A stretch of DNA of 43,611 bases, from positions 1 through 43,611 of IMG/VR virus record IMGVR_UViG_3300034198_016666. The stretch is one strand, 5' to 3'. A model generated the notes under the pieces. It saw only the letters and a program-made list of their open reading frames with translations, ran no database searches and was not told the DNA's origin. The position numbers were made by a program, and so were the translations under genes. Origin of the DNA: a virus. Each line of letters starts with the position of its first letter. Within the stretch, counting starts at the first letter, position 1. Shown one piece after another: positions 7,267-13,780 of the stretch.

Positions 7267-7575
7267 TTATCTTTCAGCCACGGCCTTCTTTGATGCCCTT
7301 TTGGCGAACTCCTCGGTTATAAGGATTGTGTCCACGTCCAGGTCAGGATGTTCACGGCGCATCATGGCCGTAAAGCCGTCCTCAAGGGAGCGCGCTACCA
7401 TCCGAGCGCGTTCGGTGACCGCCAAGGCCACTGCGCCCTCAGAGCGGTCGATGTAGCCCATGAGCATTATCTTTGCGGGGTAGCCGTACTCACTCGCCCT
7501 GGCGAACTCGGCACACACCTCGCGCTCCAATCCGGGGCATGCTTTCAAAATCAGATTCTTCGCTACCGTCTTCAT
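7267..7575 (-). CDS. Hypothetical phage protein
   Basis: Unrecognised 102-residue soluble protein. It is rich in Ala, Glu and Arg, with probable helices (REVCAEFARASEYGYPAK, ALAVTERARMVARSLEDGF) and a C-terminus that reads DVDTILITEEFAKRASKKA. The ATG at 7575 is preferred over a longer start at 7662 because GGAGG lies eight bases upstream and the ATG overlaps the previous stop as ATGA. It is the last of four leftward genes ending at the terminator near 7200. No function can be proposed. Confidence 0.7.
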   Translation of the reverse strand: MKTVAKNLILKACPGLEREVCAEFARASEYGYPAKIMLMGYIDRSEGAVALAVTERARMVARSLEDGFTAMMRREHPDLDVDTILITEEFAKRASKKAVAER

Positions 7576-7871
7576 GTGTGAATCCTCCACTGAGGATATC
7601 GTATCGCATCCACTGTCACGGACAGAGTTTCTTCGTACCCGTGAAGAATCCACCCTCCCCAAAGAGAACGCTTCCCGTCGGGTTTCTCAAAAGCGAAAAT
7701 AAAGCTGTGCTTAACCCAGTCTGGCGACAAGTATAATTTCTCTTTACTATTCCTCTTGATACGGTTCAGCATACCAAGCGCATTCAAAAATGACCTGCGT
7801 GTTTCTTGCGAACTAGCACGCGCAAACTTCAACGCTTCACGGAAGTGTTCGATATTGTTTATCTCGATCAT
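7572..7871 (-). CDS. Hypothetical phage protein
   Basis: Unrecognised 99-residue protein. The N-terminal half is helical and basic (a stretch rich in Phe, Arg and Lys with ETRRSFLNALGMLNRIKR). The C-terminal half looks like beta strands (HSFIFAFEKPDGKRSLWGGW, ETLSVTVDAI). GAGGTG upstream supports the start. It is coupled to the next gene by an ATGA overlap. Part of the leftward cluster 8451-7267; function unknown. Confidence 0.68.
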   Translation of the reverse strand: MIEINNIEHFREALKFARASSQETRRSFLNALGMLNRIKRNSKEKLYLSPDWVKHSFIFAFEKPDGKRSLWGGWILHGYEETLSVTVDAIRYPQWRIHT

Positions 7872-7879
7872 TTTGCACC

Positions 7880-8077
7880 TCAGTTAAAATATTCATCCCA
7901 AGAAAACTTCTCGATGTTTAATTCAATTGTCATGCAGTCAACTTCAATTACGCAGTCGTTTTCTAAGAAAGCCGTGAAGCTTTCCGGAGTGGTGACCTCT
8001 ACTTCAAATCCTTGAGCGGAGAGTTCGGCGGCATATCTGTTCAGTTTGCTGATTGAGGAATCCTTTGAGCGTTTCAT
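7880..8077 (-). CDS. Small hypothetical protein
   Basis: Unrecognised 65-residue protein with a basic N-terminus (MKRSKDSSISKLNRY) and an acidic second half (NDCVIEVDCMTIELNIEKF). The pattern suggests a small alpha/beta fold. GAGGTG precedes the ATG. It lies 8 bases both from the gene before and the gene after in the leftward operon. No function is visible. Confidence 0.62.
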   Translation of the reverse strand: MKRSKDSSISKLNRYAAELSAQGFEVEVTTPESFTAFLENDCVIEVDCMTIELNIEKFSWDEYFN

Positions 8078-8085
8078 CCCGCACC

Positions 8086-8451
8086 TCAGTTAGTTCGATA
8101 GACGTAATAAGTTTCATCTTTAATTTGAATTTCAATTTCATCGCCGTCATAGGTTGATATGAAATGACCACGACCATCTGCGGATATGGCTTGCTGAACT
8201 AATTCGTTAATTCCACAACCGCGTTCGACAAGTTGTAGAATTGTTTCATTAGCGTCTTCACAAAGACCACTTAATGCTTCAAATACTTTGCTAGGGATGT
8301 TGGTACATGCAGAAAGAAACATTGGCCTAAATGCCCATAAACTATCAATAATTGTATCCCTAGCCGCCTCATCAGCCTCCTCATCTGACATGATTAAATA
8401 TTTTGAATCAGGATATTCCTCTTGAGCTTGTTCGAGTGTTTCGTATTTCAT
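8086..8451 (-). CDS. Conserved-looking acidic phage protein
   Basis: 121-residue acidic protein beginning MKYETLEQAQEEYPDSKYL. Features are an acidic helix SDEEADEAARD, a segment DSLWAFRPMFLSACTNIP, then ISADGRGHFISTYDGDE and a terminal YVYRTN. I recall the combination of an acidic helix, WAF and ADGRGHF...YDG from phage accessory proteins of unknown function. The ATG at 8451 is chosen over 8466 because GGAGG lies five bases upstream. It is the first gene of the leftward cluster, so its promoter lies between about 8460 and 8530. Role unknown; a host-interaction protein is only a guess. Confidence 0.72.
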   Translation of the reverse strand: MKYETLEQAQEEYPDSKYLIMSDEEADEAARDTIIDSLWAFRPMFLSACTNIPSKVFEALSGLCEDANETILQLVERGCGINELVQQAISADGRGHFISTYDGDEIEIQIKDETYYVYRTN

Positions 8452-8606
8452 ATGCCCTCCTGACACTTCCTATAACGGCAATTTAGCACAAAGATTAAGC
8501 AGTATTTTTTATGGCCACGGTTTTATTGGATTTTATTTTTTTGTTGCGCTTTAATTCGCTTCCGGTTACGGAACACATCCTTATCCATTCACGGAGAGAA
8601 AACCCT

Positions 8607-8981
8607 ATGCACAATGCGAAGCCATGCCCGTTTTGCCAATCAACACGCCTATCGTTTGACTGTTCTCATCTTGGCACTTCGATGCGCGTGCGTTGCAGAA
8701 GTTGTGATGCGCTTGGGCCGTGGATATTTAAAGCAAAGAATGACGAGATTGAAGACCTTGCTCAAGAGTGCATTGAGCGCTGGAACTTTCGCAAGTCACA
8801 AGATGGATTTACCAAGGTCCAAGACACCTATTTTGGAGGGAAAACAGATGATGAAATTCGTGCTTATGGCAGAGAACAGGGGGCGGGAGAGCCTCAAGTC
8901 CGTACATACCGACCCGAACTTCCCGCCGCGCATCGAGGTCGATCCACGCTCTCACGAAGCGAAAATAGTCGTTACAAATAA
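8607..8981 (+). CDS. Lar-like zinc-ribbon protein (restriction alleviation family)
   Basis: The N-terminal half matches the Lar restriction-alleviation zinc ribbon: CPFC at residues 7-10, then CRSC at 30-33, with SMRVRC between and CIERWNFR after, as in the family. Lar of Rac prophage modulates type I restriction-modification. The ATG at 8607 follows GGAGAG; the frame is open upstream to 8511 without a good site. The last 45 residues overlap the next gene's start and look less protein-like, but no earlier stop exists. The neighbourhood also holds a Dam-type methylase, so an anti-restriction role is reasonable; alternatively it is a general phage zinc ribbon. Confidence 0.7.
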   Translation: MHNAKPCPFCQSTRLSFDCSHLGTSMRVRCRSCDALGPWIFKAKNDEIEDLAQECIERWNFRKSQDGFTKVQDTYFGGKTDDEIRAYGREQGAGEPQVRTYRPELPAAHRGRSTLSRSENSRYK

Positions 8982-9108
8982 GGTAACAAACCATTCGTCA
9001 GAACGAACGCTTTCAATGCGTATTCTGATGGAAGCGCCACAACCAACGGTGATTCATTCACTCTCGATTTCTTATCAACAATGTATGAGGGAGCTACAAT
9101 GGAAATAA
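8848..9108 (+). CDS. Small hypothetical protein overlapping the Lar-like gene
   Basis: 86-residue frame starting at ATG 8848 with GGAGGG seven bases upstream. It overlaps the last 134 bases of the Lar-like gene in another frame and the next gene by 10 bases. A possible strand-rich segment reads RIEVDPRSHEAKIVVTNKV. No family is recognised. It is kept because of the strong ribosome site and its position in a tightly packed operon, but it could be spurious if the Lar-like reading is full length. Confidence 0.5.
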   Translation: MMKFVLMAENRGRESLKSVHTDPNFPPRIEVDPRSHEAKIVVTNKVTNHSSERTLSMRILMEAPQPTVIHSLSISYQQCMRELQWK

Positions 9109-9359
9109 AGATTACAAACGCAGTGAATGGGTTCATTGTTGAGCGCACGATTGAAGATGAAAAGCAATACTTTTCCTTTGGCGGATACAGCGATGAAATT
9201 GATATCTGCACTGATATGCTTAGGTTTATCCTTTCTGAAATTGCACCATGTACATCCCGTTATGCGGATAAAAGGATATACATAGTTGTCAAGCCCGGAG
9301 ATAAGAATGAAAAGTTCACCGAAGAAGATTCTGCTGAAATCTGGCCAGAAAGTATTTGA
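9099..9359 (+). CDS. Small hypothetical protein, paralogue of the 13380-13571 product
   Basis: 86-residue protein starting MEIKITNAVNGFIVERTIED. The pattern of a short strand, NGF(I/V) and a charged second strand is repeated by the product at 13380-13571, suggesting one family of small phage proteins. GAGGGAG five bases upstream supports ATG 9099; an in-frame ATG at 9081 has no ribosome site. It overlaps the following gene by 53 bases. Function unknown. Confidence 0.68.
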   Translation: MEIKITNAVNGFIVERTIEDEKQYFSFGGYSDEIDICTDMLRFILSEIAPCTSRYADKRIYIVVKPGDKNEKFTEEDSAEIWPESI

Positions 9360-9579
9360 TAAACAATATGGGGACGGTGTTGTGGTGTGCCAGTGCCATA
9401 ACACATTCACGGCCTCATTCGATAACAGAGTCGCTTATTACTATGCAGACGGAACAGAACTTGGCAGTAACTTGCGCGGCGACCGACCCGGAGCTTTATT
9501 GGATGATCTTCACATCGACGCGGGTTTGTCGCGTTCTGGATATTCTTTCTGGCGGTGGCTACTTGGTGCAAAGGTTTGA
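9307..9579 (+). CDS. Hypothetical protein, possible small beta-barrel
   Basis: 90-residue protein. After a basic start (MKSSPKKILLKSGQKVFDK), YGDGVVVCQCHNTFTASFDN resembles the strand pattern of small Tudor/SH3-like barrels such as CarD-type domains (a GQ-V-YG-GVV motif). The C-terminal part is WRWLLGAKV. GGAG six bases upstream supports ATG 9307. It overlaps the gene before by 53 bases. The barrel assignment rests on a short motif only. Confidence 0.58.
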   Translation: MKSSPKKILLKSGQKVFDKQYGDGVVVCQCHNTFTASFDNRVAYYYADGTELGSNLRGDRPGALLDDLHIDAGLSRSGYSFWRWLLGAKV

Positions 9580-9784
9580 GAGATCACATCCGCAGTATCC
9601 AAAAAGCAAAAGGACCAAAACTGTTACGCGCCTTTTTGATAAAGATGGAAAACAGCTTGAAGGTGTTCACAACTACGCGCGCATGAGGCTTATGCGTTGT
9701 GCGCGGCTTGAGGTGTTCTGTCATGGAAAAGGGATCTCAGTATTCGTACTCAAAAAAGAAAAGGATACTCAAACTTTGGCGTGA
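9566..9784 (+). CDS. Possible small basic protein (non-ATG start)
   Basis: 72-residue frame starting at GTG 9566 (TTG 9563 also possible), rich in Arg and Lys: RSHPQYPKSKRTKTVTRLF, then DKDGKQLEGVHNYARMRLMR. It fills the stretch between its neighbours with protein-like composition, but the ribosome site is poor, and it overlaps the genes on both sides by 14 and 62 bases. It may be a real small gene or chance. Confidence 0.4.
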   Translation: MQRFERSHPQYPKSKRTKTVTRLFDKDGKQLEGVHNYARMRLMRCARLEVFCHGKGISVFVLKKEKDTQTLA

Positions 9785-9962
9785 CCATTGCGAAGAACTC
9801 GCAAGGCTTGTGCGCTCGGCACACAAGACAAGCGGCATTGAATATCTACATCTAATGAATGCTCTTGATGAATATGAGCGCGATGAGGTGTTGGCAATAC
9901 TGGAGATAGACAATGAAGGAAAACGTGTTTCAACTCATAAACCTCGGGATAATGAATCCTAA
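9723..9962 (+). CDS. Small charged helical protein
   Basis: 79-residue protein rich in Lys, Arg and Glu, predicted mostly helical (KRILKLWRDHCEELARLV, NALDEYERDEVLAILEI). GAGGTG seven bases upstream supports ATG 9723; a longer frame from 9699 has no site. It overlaps the following membrane-protein gene by 50 bases if that starts at 9913. No family recognised. Confidence 0.62.
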   Translation: MEKGSQYSYSKKKRILKLWRDHCEELARLVRSAHKTSGIEYLHLMNALDEYERDEVLAILEIDNEGKRVSTHKPRDNES

Positions 9963-10251
9963 TTCTGAAATGGGATCTATTCTGATCGCTGAAGAGTTTC
10001 AGCATAATCTTTTTTGGGCGCTGATTATTTTCGGTATTGCTACTTTATTTTTTAGCCTCTCCACGCTATATCAGCCGCAACAAATCAGATGTGCGTTTGA
10101 TAGATACAAGATAGCAAACAAAAGGATTTTCCTGCGCTGTTGTGGTGTGGTGTGTCTTTTGATCTGCTCTTTCTTTTTGTACAACGCCGCGCGTGCGTAC
10201 TTCCATCCGCATCTGGTTCTGTTCGATAAAATGAAGGAGCTGGTTCGGTGA
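9913..10251 (+). CDS. Two-helix membrane protein
   Basis: 112-residue predicted inner-membrane protein. Two hydrophobic segments (NLFWALIIFGIATLFFSL at about 32-49, CGVVCLLICSFFLYNAA at about 77-93) are joined by a basic loop (DRYKIANKRIFLR). GGAG seven bases before ATG 9913 supports this start; ATG 9952 is an alternative next to the upstream stop. The stop overlaps the GTG of the next gene. No lysis-gene context is seen, and the function is unknown. Confidence 0.65.
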   Translation: MKENVFQLINLGIMNPNSEMGSILIAEEFQHNLFWALIIFGIATLFFSLSTLYQPQQIRCAFDRYKIANKRIFLRCCGVVCLLICSFFLYNAARAYFHPHLVLFDKMKELVR

Positions 10252-10601
10252 GGATTATGATCAACACAAAGATTGCAAAAGAATATGGTATGCAAGGCGC
10301 GGTTCTTTGGGCGGCCTTTGAAAAGATTTTAGATGAGAGTAAATGGACACAGGTTCGTGTCTCTGAGTTGGTTAACATGACAGATAAGTTATTTTCTGAG
10401 ACACCACTCAAAGTAGCTATCCGTAAGATGGAAGCAGATGAGCTTATCGAACGTATCTCAGACGCGGCTTCAGATGGGGCGAGATATAGGTTTGGTCTTA
10501 ATTCAACTCGGTACTATCGTAAGCGCCCATCACGACCCGAGCAGATCCAATTCCCAGTTCACTCATCTCCTGTTCATCCAGATGGCGCATCAACAACTTA
10601 A
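10248..10601 (+). CDS. Winged-helix DNA-binding protein
   Basis: 117-residue protein. Residues about 10-75 look like a replication- or MarR-type winged helix: GAVLWAAFEKILDES, then RVSELVNMTDKLFSETPLKV (helix-turn-helix), then AIRKMEADELIERI and a strand RYRFGLNS. The GTG at 10248 is preferred: AAGGAG lies eight bases upstream and it overlaps the previous stop as GTGA; ATG 10257 has tight spacing. The last 30 residues, rich in Pro and Ser, are antisense to the gene at 10498-10695. A transcriptional or replication regulator is likely. Confidence 0.65.
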   Translation: MRIMINTKIAKEYGMQGAVLWAAFEKILDESKWTQVRVSELVNMTDKLFSETPLKVAIRKMEADELIERISDAASDGARYRFGLNSTRYYRKRPSRPEQIQFPVHSSPVHPDGASTT

Positions 10602-10695
10602 TCGCCTCTGCCGTTTCATCGTCTTCGATGCACTGGAGAGCGATTGCAAGGCATTCATTTAATAGCGGCATCCACTCATCGGAAACCATCACCAT
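10498..10695 (-). CDS. Small acidic helical protein, antisense overlap with its neighbour
   Basis: 65-residue acidic protein (VSDEWMPLLNECLAIALQC, EDDETAEAIKLLMRHLDEQE) that reads as two or three helices. ATG 10695 has GAGGTG six bases upstream, better than the longer start at 10737. Its last 104 bases are antisense to the 3' end of the winged-helix gene. Its start codon shares CATG with the start of the rightward gene at 10694. No family recognised. Protein-like composition and ribosome site argue that it is real. Confidence 0.6.
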   Translation of the reverse strand: MVMVSDEWMPLLNECLAIALQCIEDDETAEAIKLLMRHLDEQEMSELGIGSARVVMGAYDSTELN

Positions 10696-10990
10696 GCGAC
10701 ACCTCACGCTAGATACTGAACTAAATTCTCCAATCACCTCCCCTCACGGTAACACCGAAATACAGGATTACCTGCGCGAAAATGTTGGCGAAAAGTTCTG
10801 TGGTTATGTCTATATATCGGTACACTATTACTCCTCAGAGACAATCAATCCATTCAAGGTCGCAGAACTGTTCCGTGATTATTTAGACTTTATTTGCTAC
10901 AGTGATGGGCAGGTAAAGAAACTCAAGATCAAAACTTCTGTTGATTGTAGAGAGTTTGTTTCTATCGACGTGATTGAGGTTGTCGAATGA
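10694..10990 (+). CDS. Hypothetical protein
   Basis: 98-residue protein of unknown family. Strand-rich segments FCGYVYISVHYY and KKLKIKTSVDCREFVSIDVI flank a helix NPFKVAELFRDYLDFICY. The ATG at 10694 is the only reasonable downstream start, but its ribosome site is weak (GGAAA). Its stop is coupled to the RuvC-like gene by ATGA. The first bases overlap the oppositely oriented start at 10695. Confidence 0.6.
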   Translation: MRHLTLDTELNSPITSPHGNTEIQDYLRENVGEKFCGYVYISVHYYSSETINPFKVAELFRDYLDFICYSDGQVKKLKIKTSVDCREFVSIDVIEVVE

Positions 10991-11532
10991 ATCTCGCTGG
11001 TATTGATGCGTCTCTGTCTGGAACTGGTATTTGTGTTGTCACCCCCGAGCGCACTTATTTTTACACCTGTCGCGGTGTTAAACTTGGCGTTCGTCCGTCG
11101 GATGTGGAAAAGAACCAGCGACTCGCTAAGTTGGTTGCAGAGATCCTTGGCATCCTCAAAAAACATGAGGTCAAGATTGTTGCCATTGAGAACTATGCCT
11201 TCTCAAAATCATCTGCGTCCGTGACACCGCTTGCCGAACTCCAGGGCGGCCTCAAGGTAGGTATGTTCTTTGCAAAGATGCTTTGTGTTTCACTCCCGGT
11301 TTCAACCATCCGCAAGTTCTGCGTAGGTAGACACATTCCAAAGAAGATTGAGTTTCAAAGAGAATTTAAAAAAGCGCACCATAGGCTTGATACGCTTCCA
11401 AAGAATGAAGACGAGTGGGATGCCTTTGCGGTCGCATATACGCTCGATAGAGGTTGGAGACTAAACGGCGATACCGATCTCCATGAGCTTATCAGCTTCC
11501 ACCTTAGCGTGCCGGACGAGAGCCTCTCTTAG
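10987..11532 (+). CDS. RuvC-like Holliday junction resolvase
   Basis: 181-residue RNase H-fold nuclease. Catalytic acids as in RuvC: Asp7 in GIDASLSGTG, Glu68 in VAIENYAF, and Asp142/Asp145 in EDEWDAFAVAY. The length matches phage RuvC-like enzymes (about 150-190). Expected role: resolve branched DNA from replication and recombination before packaging. It is coupled upstream by ATGA. Its last 72 bases are antisense to a leftward HTH gene. Resolvase activity rests on the motif set; a related role in restriction or debranching is possible. Confidence 0.82.
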   Translation: MNLAGIDASLSGTGICVVTPERTYFYTCRGVKLGVRPSDVEKNQRLAKLVAEILGILKKHEVKIVAIENYAFSKSSASVTPLAELQGGLKVGMFFAKMLCVSLPVSTIRKFCVGRHIPKKIEFQREFKKAHHRLDTLPKNEDEWDAFAVAYTLDRGWRLNGDTDLHELISFHLSVPDESLS

Positions 11533-11694
11533 CTCCGCTGGGAGCTTTCGCACGTCCAGCAATAGCTCATGTGGCTCAAGTACAAGCCACGTCCCCGCAA
11601 TCTTGATGGCCTGGTACTTTCCAGCAGCCATCTGCATACGTACCCACCTGGGACTTTTCTTTTCCTTCTTTGCTATCTCATCAACTGTTTTCAT
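11461..11694 (-). CDS. Small helix-turn-helix protein
   Basis: 77-residue protein with an excisionase/MerR-like N-terminal HTH: TVDEIAKKEKKSPRWVRMQM, followed by GKYQAIKIAGTWLVLEPHE (wing), as in the protein at 4264. The C-terminal half is a charged helix. Coupled to the upstream gene by an ATGA overlap (11691-11694). It converges on the RuvC-like gene with a 72-base antisense overlap. Probably a DNA-binding regulator; target unknown. Confidence 0.66.
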   Translation of the reverse strand: MKTVDEIAKKEKKSPRWVRMQMAAGKYQAIKIAGTWLVLEPHELLLDVRKLPAELREALVRHAKVEADKLMEIGIAV

Positions 11695-12374
11695 TTTTTC
11701 TTTTCCTCTTCCATAGAGCGCAAATAGTTTTGCAAATTCTCCATGCGTTCTTTTTTCTGATTGTATTTGTTTTGCTTCTTAATCTTGTCCATCTCGAACT
11801 CGCGCTGTTCGTCCGAAGCCTCAGCAGCAGTCTTTGTTCCGCTCATCCGCCCGCGTTTAAGCTTCTCAGTTCTGTTTTTAAAAGCCTGCGTCTTGTTGTC
11901 ATGCAGTTCACGGATAACAATGTTGTTCTTCCAGATCATGTTGAAGAATCTATTGCGGGCCATTTCATAAAGTTTTTTGATGTAGTTGTGCCTAAAGCTC
12001 TCGACCATGTGTCTGACGGGCAGAATCCCATCCTCTGTCATGTAGTCGCAGTACACTCGGTTCACTATCCCGCGCACCAATTCAAACTCTAAGTATTTCC
12101 CAAGTGGCCTTGCGTGCCCTGCTGTTACTTTAAGACCAACTCTCCGCGACAGAATCTGTGCGTATTCTTCCCACTGGTCTTGTTCAGAATATGCACACGG
12201 TACGATCTTCGTACGATGCGCTCCGGTTGTGTACTTGTTGTGTATCTTTGCCGGGGCAAAATCTTTTTTCTCAGTGGCCTTTCTGATGGCACGCCTTATC
12301 TTATTGCCGCGCCCATCAAACTCTTCGATAATAACAAAGTCGTCTTCATTGATTTGTGTGATCTCTCTTGTCAC
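11691..12374 (-). CDS. Hypothetical basic protein with charged C-terminal helix
   Basis: 227-residue protein without a recognised family. The N-terminal half reads as mixed alpha/beta (NEDDFVIIEEFDGRGNKIRR). The C-terminal 80 residues are strongly basic and acidic by turns (KKQNKYNQKKERMENLQNYL, ending EEEKKK), suggesting a long helix or coiled coil. GTG 12374 is chosen because it overlaps the methylase stop as GTGA and GGAGG lies six bases upstream; a TTG 27 bases earlier is open. It sits between a Dam-type methylase and a small HTH gene in one leftward operon. Confidence 0.65.
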   Translation of the reverse strand: MTREITQINEDDFVIIEEFDGRGNKIRRAIRKATEKKDFAPAKIHNKYTTGAHRTKIVPCAYSEQDQWEEYAQILSRRVGLKVTAGHARPLGKYLEFELVRGIVNRVYCDYMTEDGILPVRHMVESFRHNYIKKLYEMARNRFFNMIWKNNIVIRELHDNKTQAFKNRTEKLKRGRMSGTKTAAEASDEQREFEMDKIKKQNKYNQKKERMENLQNYLRSMEEEKKK

Positions 12375-12862
12375 CACGCACCTCCATGTGTGTTTATCCA
12401 AAAGCCCAAGTGCATCGAGCTAGTCGGTCTTCTCTTATGCATGTTGTAAAAAATGATAGCGCTCCCAAACGGCACCCCACCCCCCTTCTTCTCTTCACGG
12501 ATATACTCCGTTCGACCCTTAAGAAAGAGGACTGCGCTTGCGTGGGGGAAAATAGCCTCCTGCCACGTTTTAGTCTCAAGATTGGTGGCTTTGTATATGG
12601 CGGCCACCTGAACGCCCCTGGAGGCTTCCTTTGCGGCCTTTCTGAACCACACCTCCGATTCCGAGAATGGCGGGTTCATCCAACACACCCTCTCAAGCGG
12701 CCAGTCTTTGCTCAGTGCGTCATCTTCTTTTGTCCAATAGTCCGTAAACTTTGCGTTTATCGCCGACGCACACACATCCAGGGCGTCCCGTATCTCAAGT
12801 TTCTCCAATAAATCCTGCGGTGTTCCCCATTCGTCGTTCCGCCCGCCCTTGTAAATATCCAT
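12371..12862 (-). CDS. Phage DNA N6-adenine methyltransferase (Dam family)
   Basis: 163-residue methyltransferase of the phage Dam type. NEWGTPQ-like NDEWGTPQDLL at 9-19 and the catalytic NPPF at 63-66 (WMNPPFS) are the hallmark motifs; LDVCASAINAKF at 28-39 would be the SAM-binding region. It probably methylates adenine in phage DNA, protecting it or setting regulatory marks. ATG 12862 has GAGGG seven bases upstream; an ATG at 12919 is open but lacks a site. First gene of a leftward trio, with a 49-base divergent gap to the 12912 gene. The target sequence cannot be read from the protein. Confidence 0.85.
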   Translation of the reverse strand: MDIYKGGRNDEWGTPQDLLEKLEIRDALDVCASAINAKFTDYWTKEDDALSKDWPLERVCWMNPPFSESEVWFRKAAKEASRGVQVAAIYKATNLETKTWQEAIFPHASAVLFLKGRTEYIREEKKGGGVPFGSAIIFYNMHKRRPTSSMHLGFWINTHGGAW

Positions 12863-12911
12863 GTTTTCCCTCACTTTACTTCCTATATCGGATGTTTTGG
12901 GGAAAACTTCA

Positions 12912-13136
12912 ATGATCACCCGCCTTGGCTATTACTCCACCCGTGATGGGCGGATTGTTCACATCACCAAGATTTATCAGTCGCAGCCGATTGCGGAAGG
13001 GTCTGTGCGTGAGGGGGATAGAGAGATTCTCGCTATGTGGAGAACCGTGGATGGTCGCATAAGCGAATGGAAATCAAGCCCGCGCGATATCGTCGAGTAT
13101 CTGCATCCCGATACCTCAAACGACTACGATTACTGA
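12912..13136 (+). CDS. Small hypothetical protein
   Basis: 74-residue protein starting MITRLGYYSTRDGRIVHITK, with strand-like segments and an acidic tail (HPDTSNDYDY). It is the only rightward gene between two leftward groups, transcribed away from the methylase. GGGGA nine bases upstream supports ATG 12912; a longer start at 12861 lies in the methylase start. No family recognised. Confidence 0.58.
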   Translation: MITRLGYYSTRDGRIVHITKIYQSQPIAEGSVREGDREILAMWRTVDGRISEWKSSPRDIVEYLHPDTSNDYDY

Positions 13137-13159
13137 TTGTGCAAAAATGATGGGGGATA

Positions 13160-13336
13160 TCACGGTGTCTTTTCGCCCTCTAGCATTCTGAAGACCTCAA
13201 TATAGCCAGCCAGAAAGAAATGCTCTTTAATTTCTTCGGGTGATTTTGCCTCTTGCGATTCAAACGTTTCCCAAATCTCGCATACTTTCTTAAACGCTTC
13301 TTGCAGTTCTTTTGGGGTGTCCTTAACTTTATGCAT
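13160..13336 (-). CDS. Small hypothetical protein (58 residues)
   Basis: Short leftward gene beginning MHKVKDTPKELQEAFKKVCE, with helical, charged composition and a second helix near SPEEIKEHFFLAGYIEVFRM. AGGAG five bases upstream of ATG 13336 is a good ribosome site. It follows the 13380 gene across a 43-base gap containing a perfect palindrome. It is separated from the rightward 12912 gene by 23 bases at its 3' end. Function unknown. Confidence 0.62.
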   Translation of the reverse strand: MHKVKDTPKELQEAFKKVCEIWETFESQEAKSPEEIKEHFFLAGYIEVFRMLEGEKTP

Positions 13337-13350
13337 GTTCGCTCCTGAGT

Positions 13351-13369
13351 TATCCGGAAATTCCGGATA
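13351..13369. promoter_or_regulatory. Perfect 19-base palindrome, possible operator
   Basis: TATCCGGAAATTCCGGATA is a perfect inverted repeat with nine-base arms around one central base. It lies between the stop of the 13380 gene and the ribosome site of the 13160 gene. There is no T tract, so a transcription-factor site is likelier than a terminator. Confidence 0.5.
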
Positions 13370-13379
13370 GTTGAATTGT

Positions 13380-13571
13380 TTACGGTGACACGTCTAGCTT
13401 GATGCCGACAGCCTCTGACTCATCTTGCCAGCGGTCAATTAGTAGCTTACAGACGGCCGTTAGTGCCACGTTCATGCTGTTGTATTCTTTCTGGCAGACT
13501 AGCGTTGCGTCCTCTTCCGCCTCTTCAATGCGTATAACAAATCCATTCGAAACTTTCTCGATGCTAATCAT
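13380..13571 (-). CDS. Small hypothetical protein, paralogue of the 9099-9359 product
   Basis: 63-residue acidic protein. MISIEKVSNGFVIRIEEAEE matches the layout of the 9099 product (short strand, NGF, charged strand), then a helix ALTAVCKLLIDRW. A purine-rich GGGGGAAA precedes ATG 13571. First visible gene of a short leftward pair with the 13160 gene. Function unknown. Confidence 0.66.
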   Translation of the reverse strand: MISIEKVSNGFVIRIEEAEEDATLVCQKEYNSMNVALTAVCKLLIDRWQDESEAVGIKLDVSP

Positions 13572-13600
13572 TCTAATTTCCCCCTATCTATGTGGTGTTT

Positions 13601-13780
13601 TTAACCCCGGCCACCTAGAAGAATCACTTCCTCCGTCAGTCGCTGGTTCTCCCGCCGTTCCGTTTCTAGGCGCTCCACCAGTCTCCGTACCTGCATCTCC
13701 AGCGTTTGCACCCGGTCTTCTGTCTTGCGCACCTGCAAACGGAGCGCGTTCATCATCGTGATCACTTTGTCCAGGTCCAT
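13601..13780 (-). CDS. Small coiled-coil protein
   Basis: 59-residue protein dominated by one coiled coil: heptad-spaced Leu, Val and Met in ALRLQVRKTEDRVQTLEMQV followed by RRLVERLETERRENQRL. ATG 13780 follows a GGGGG run. The start lies within a microprotein gene in another frame (13762-13854). A membrane-anchor microprotein followed by a coiled-coil protein recalls spanin-like or assembly pairs, but nothing in the sequence proves a lysis role. Confidence 0.58.
   Translation of the reverse strand: MDLDKVITMMNALRLQVRKTEDRVQTLEMQVRRLVERLETERRENQRLTEEVILLGGRG

Noticed and set aside
11670-12092. Plus-strand hydrophobic frame opposite the 11691 gene
   Set aside because: Phe/Leu-rich because it is antisense to Lys/Glu codons; no ribosome site.
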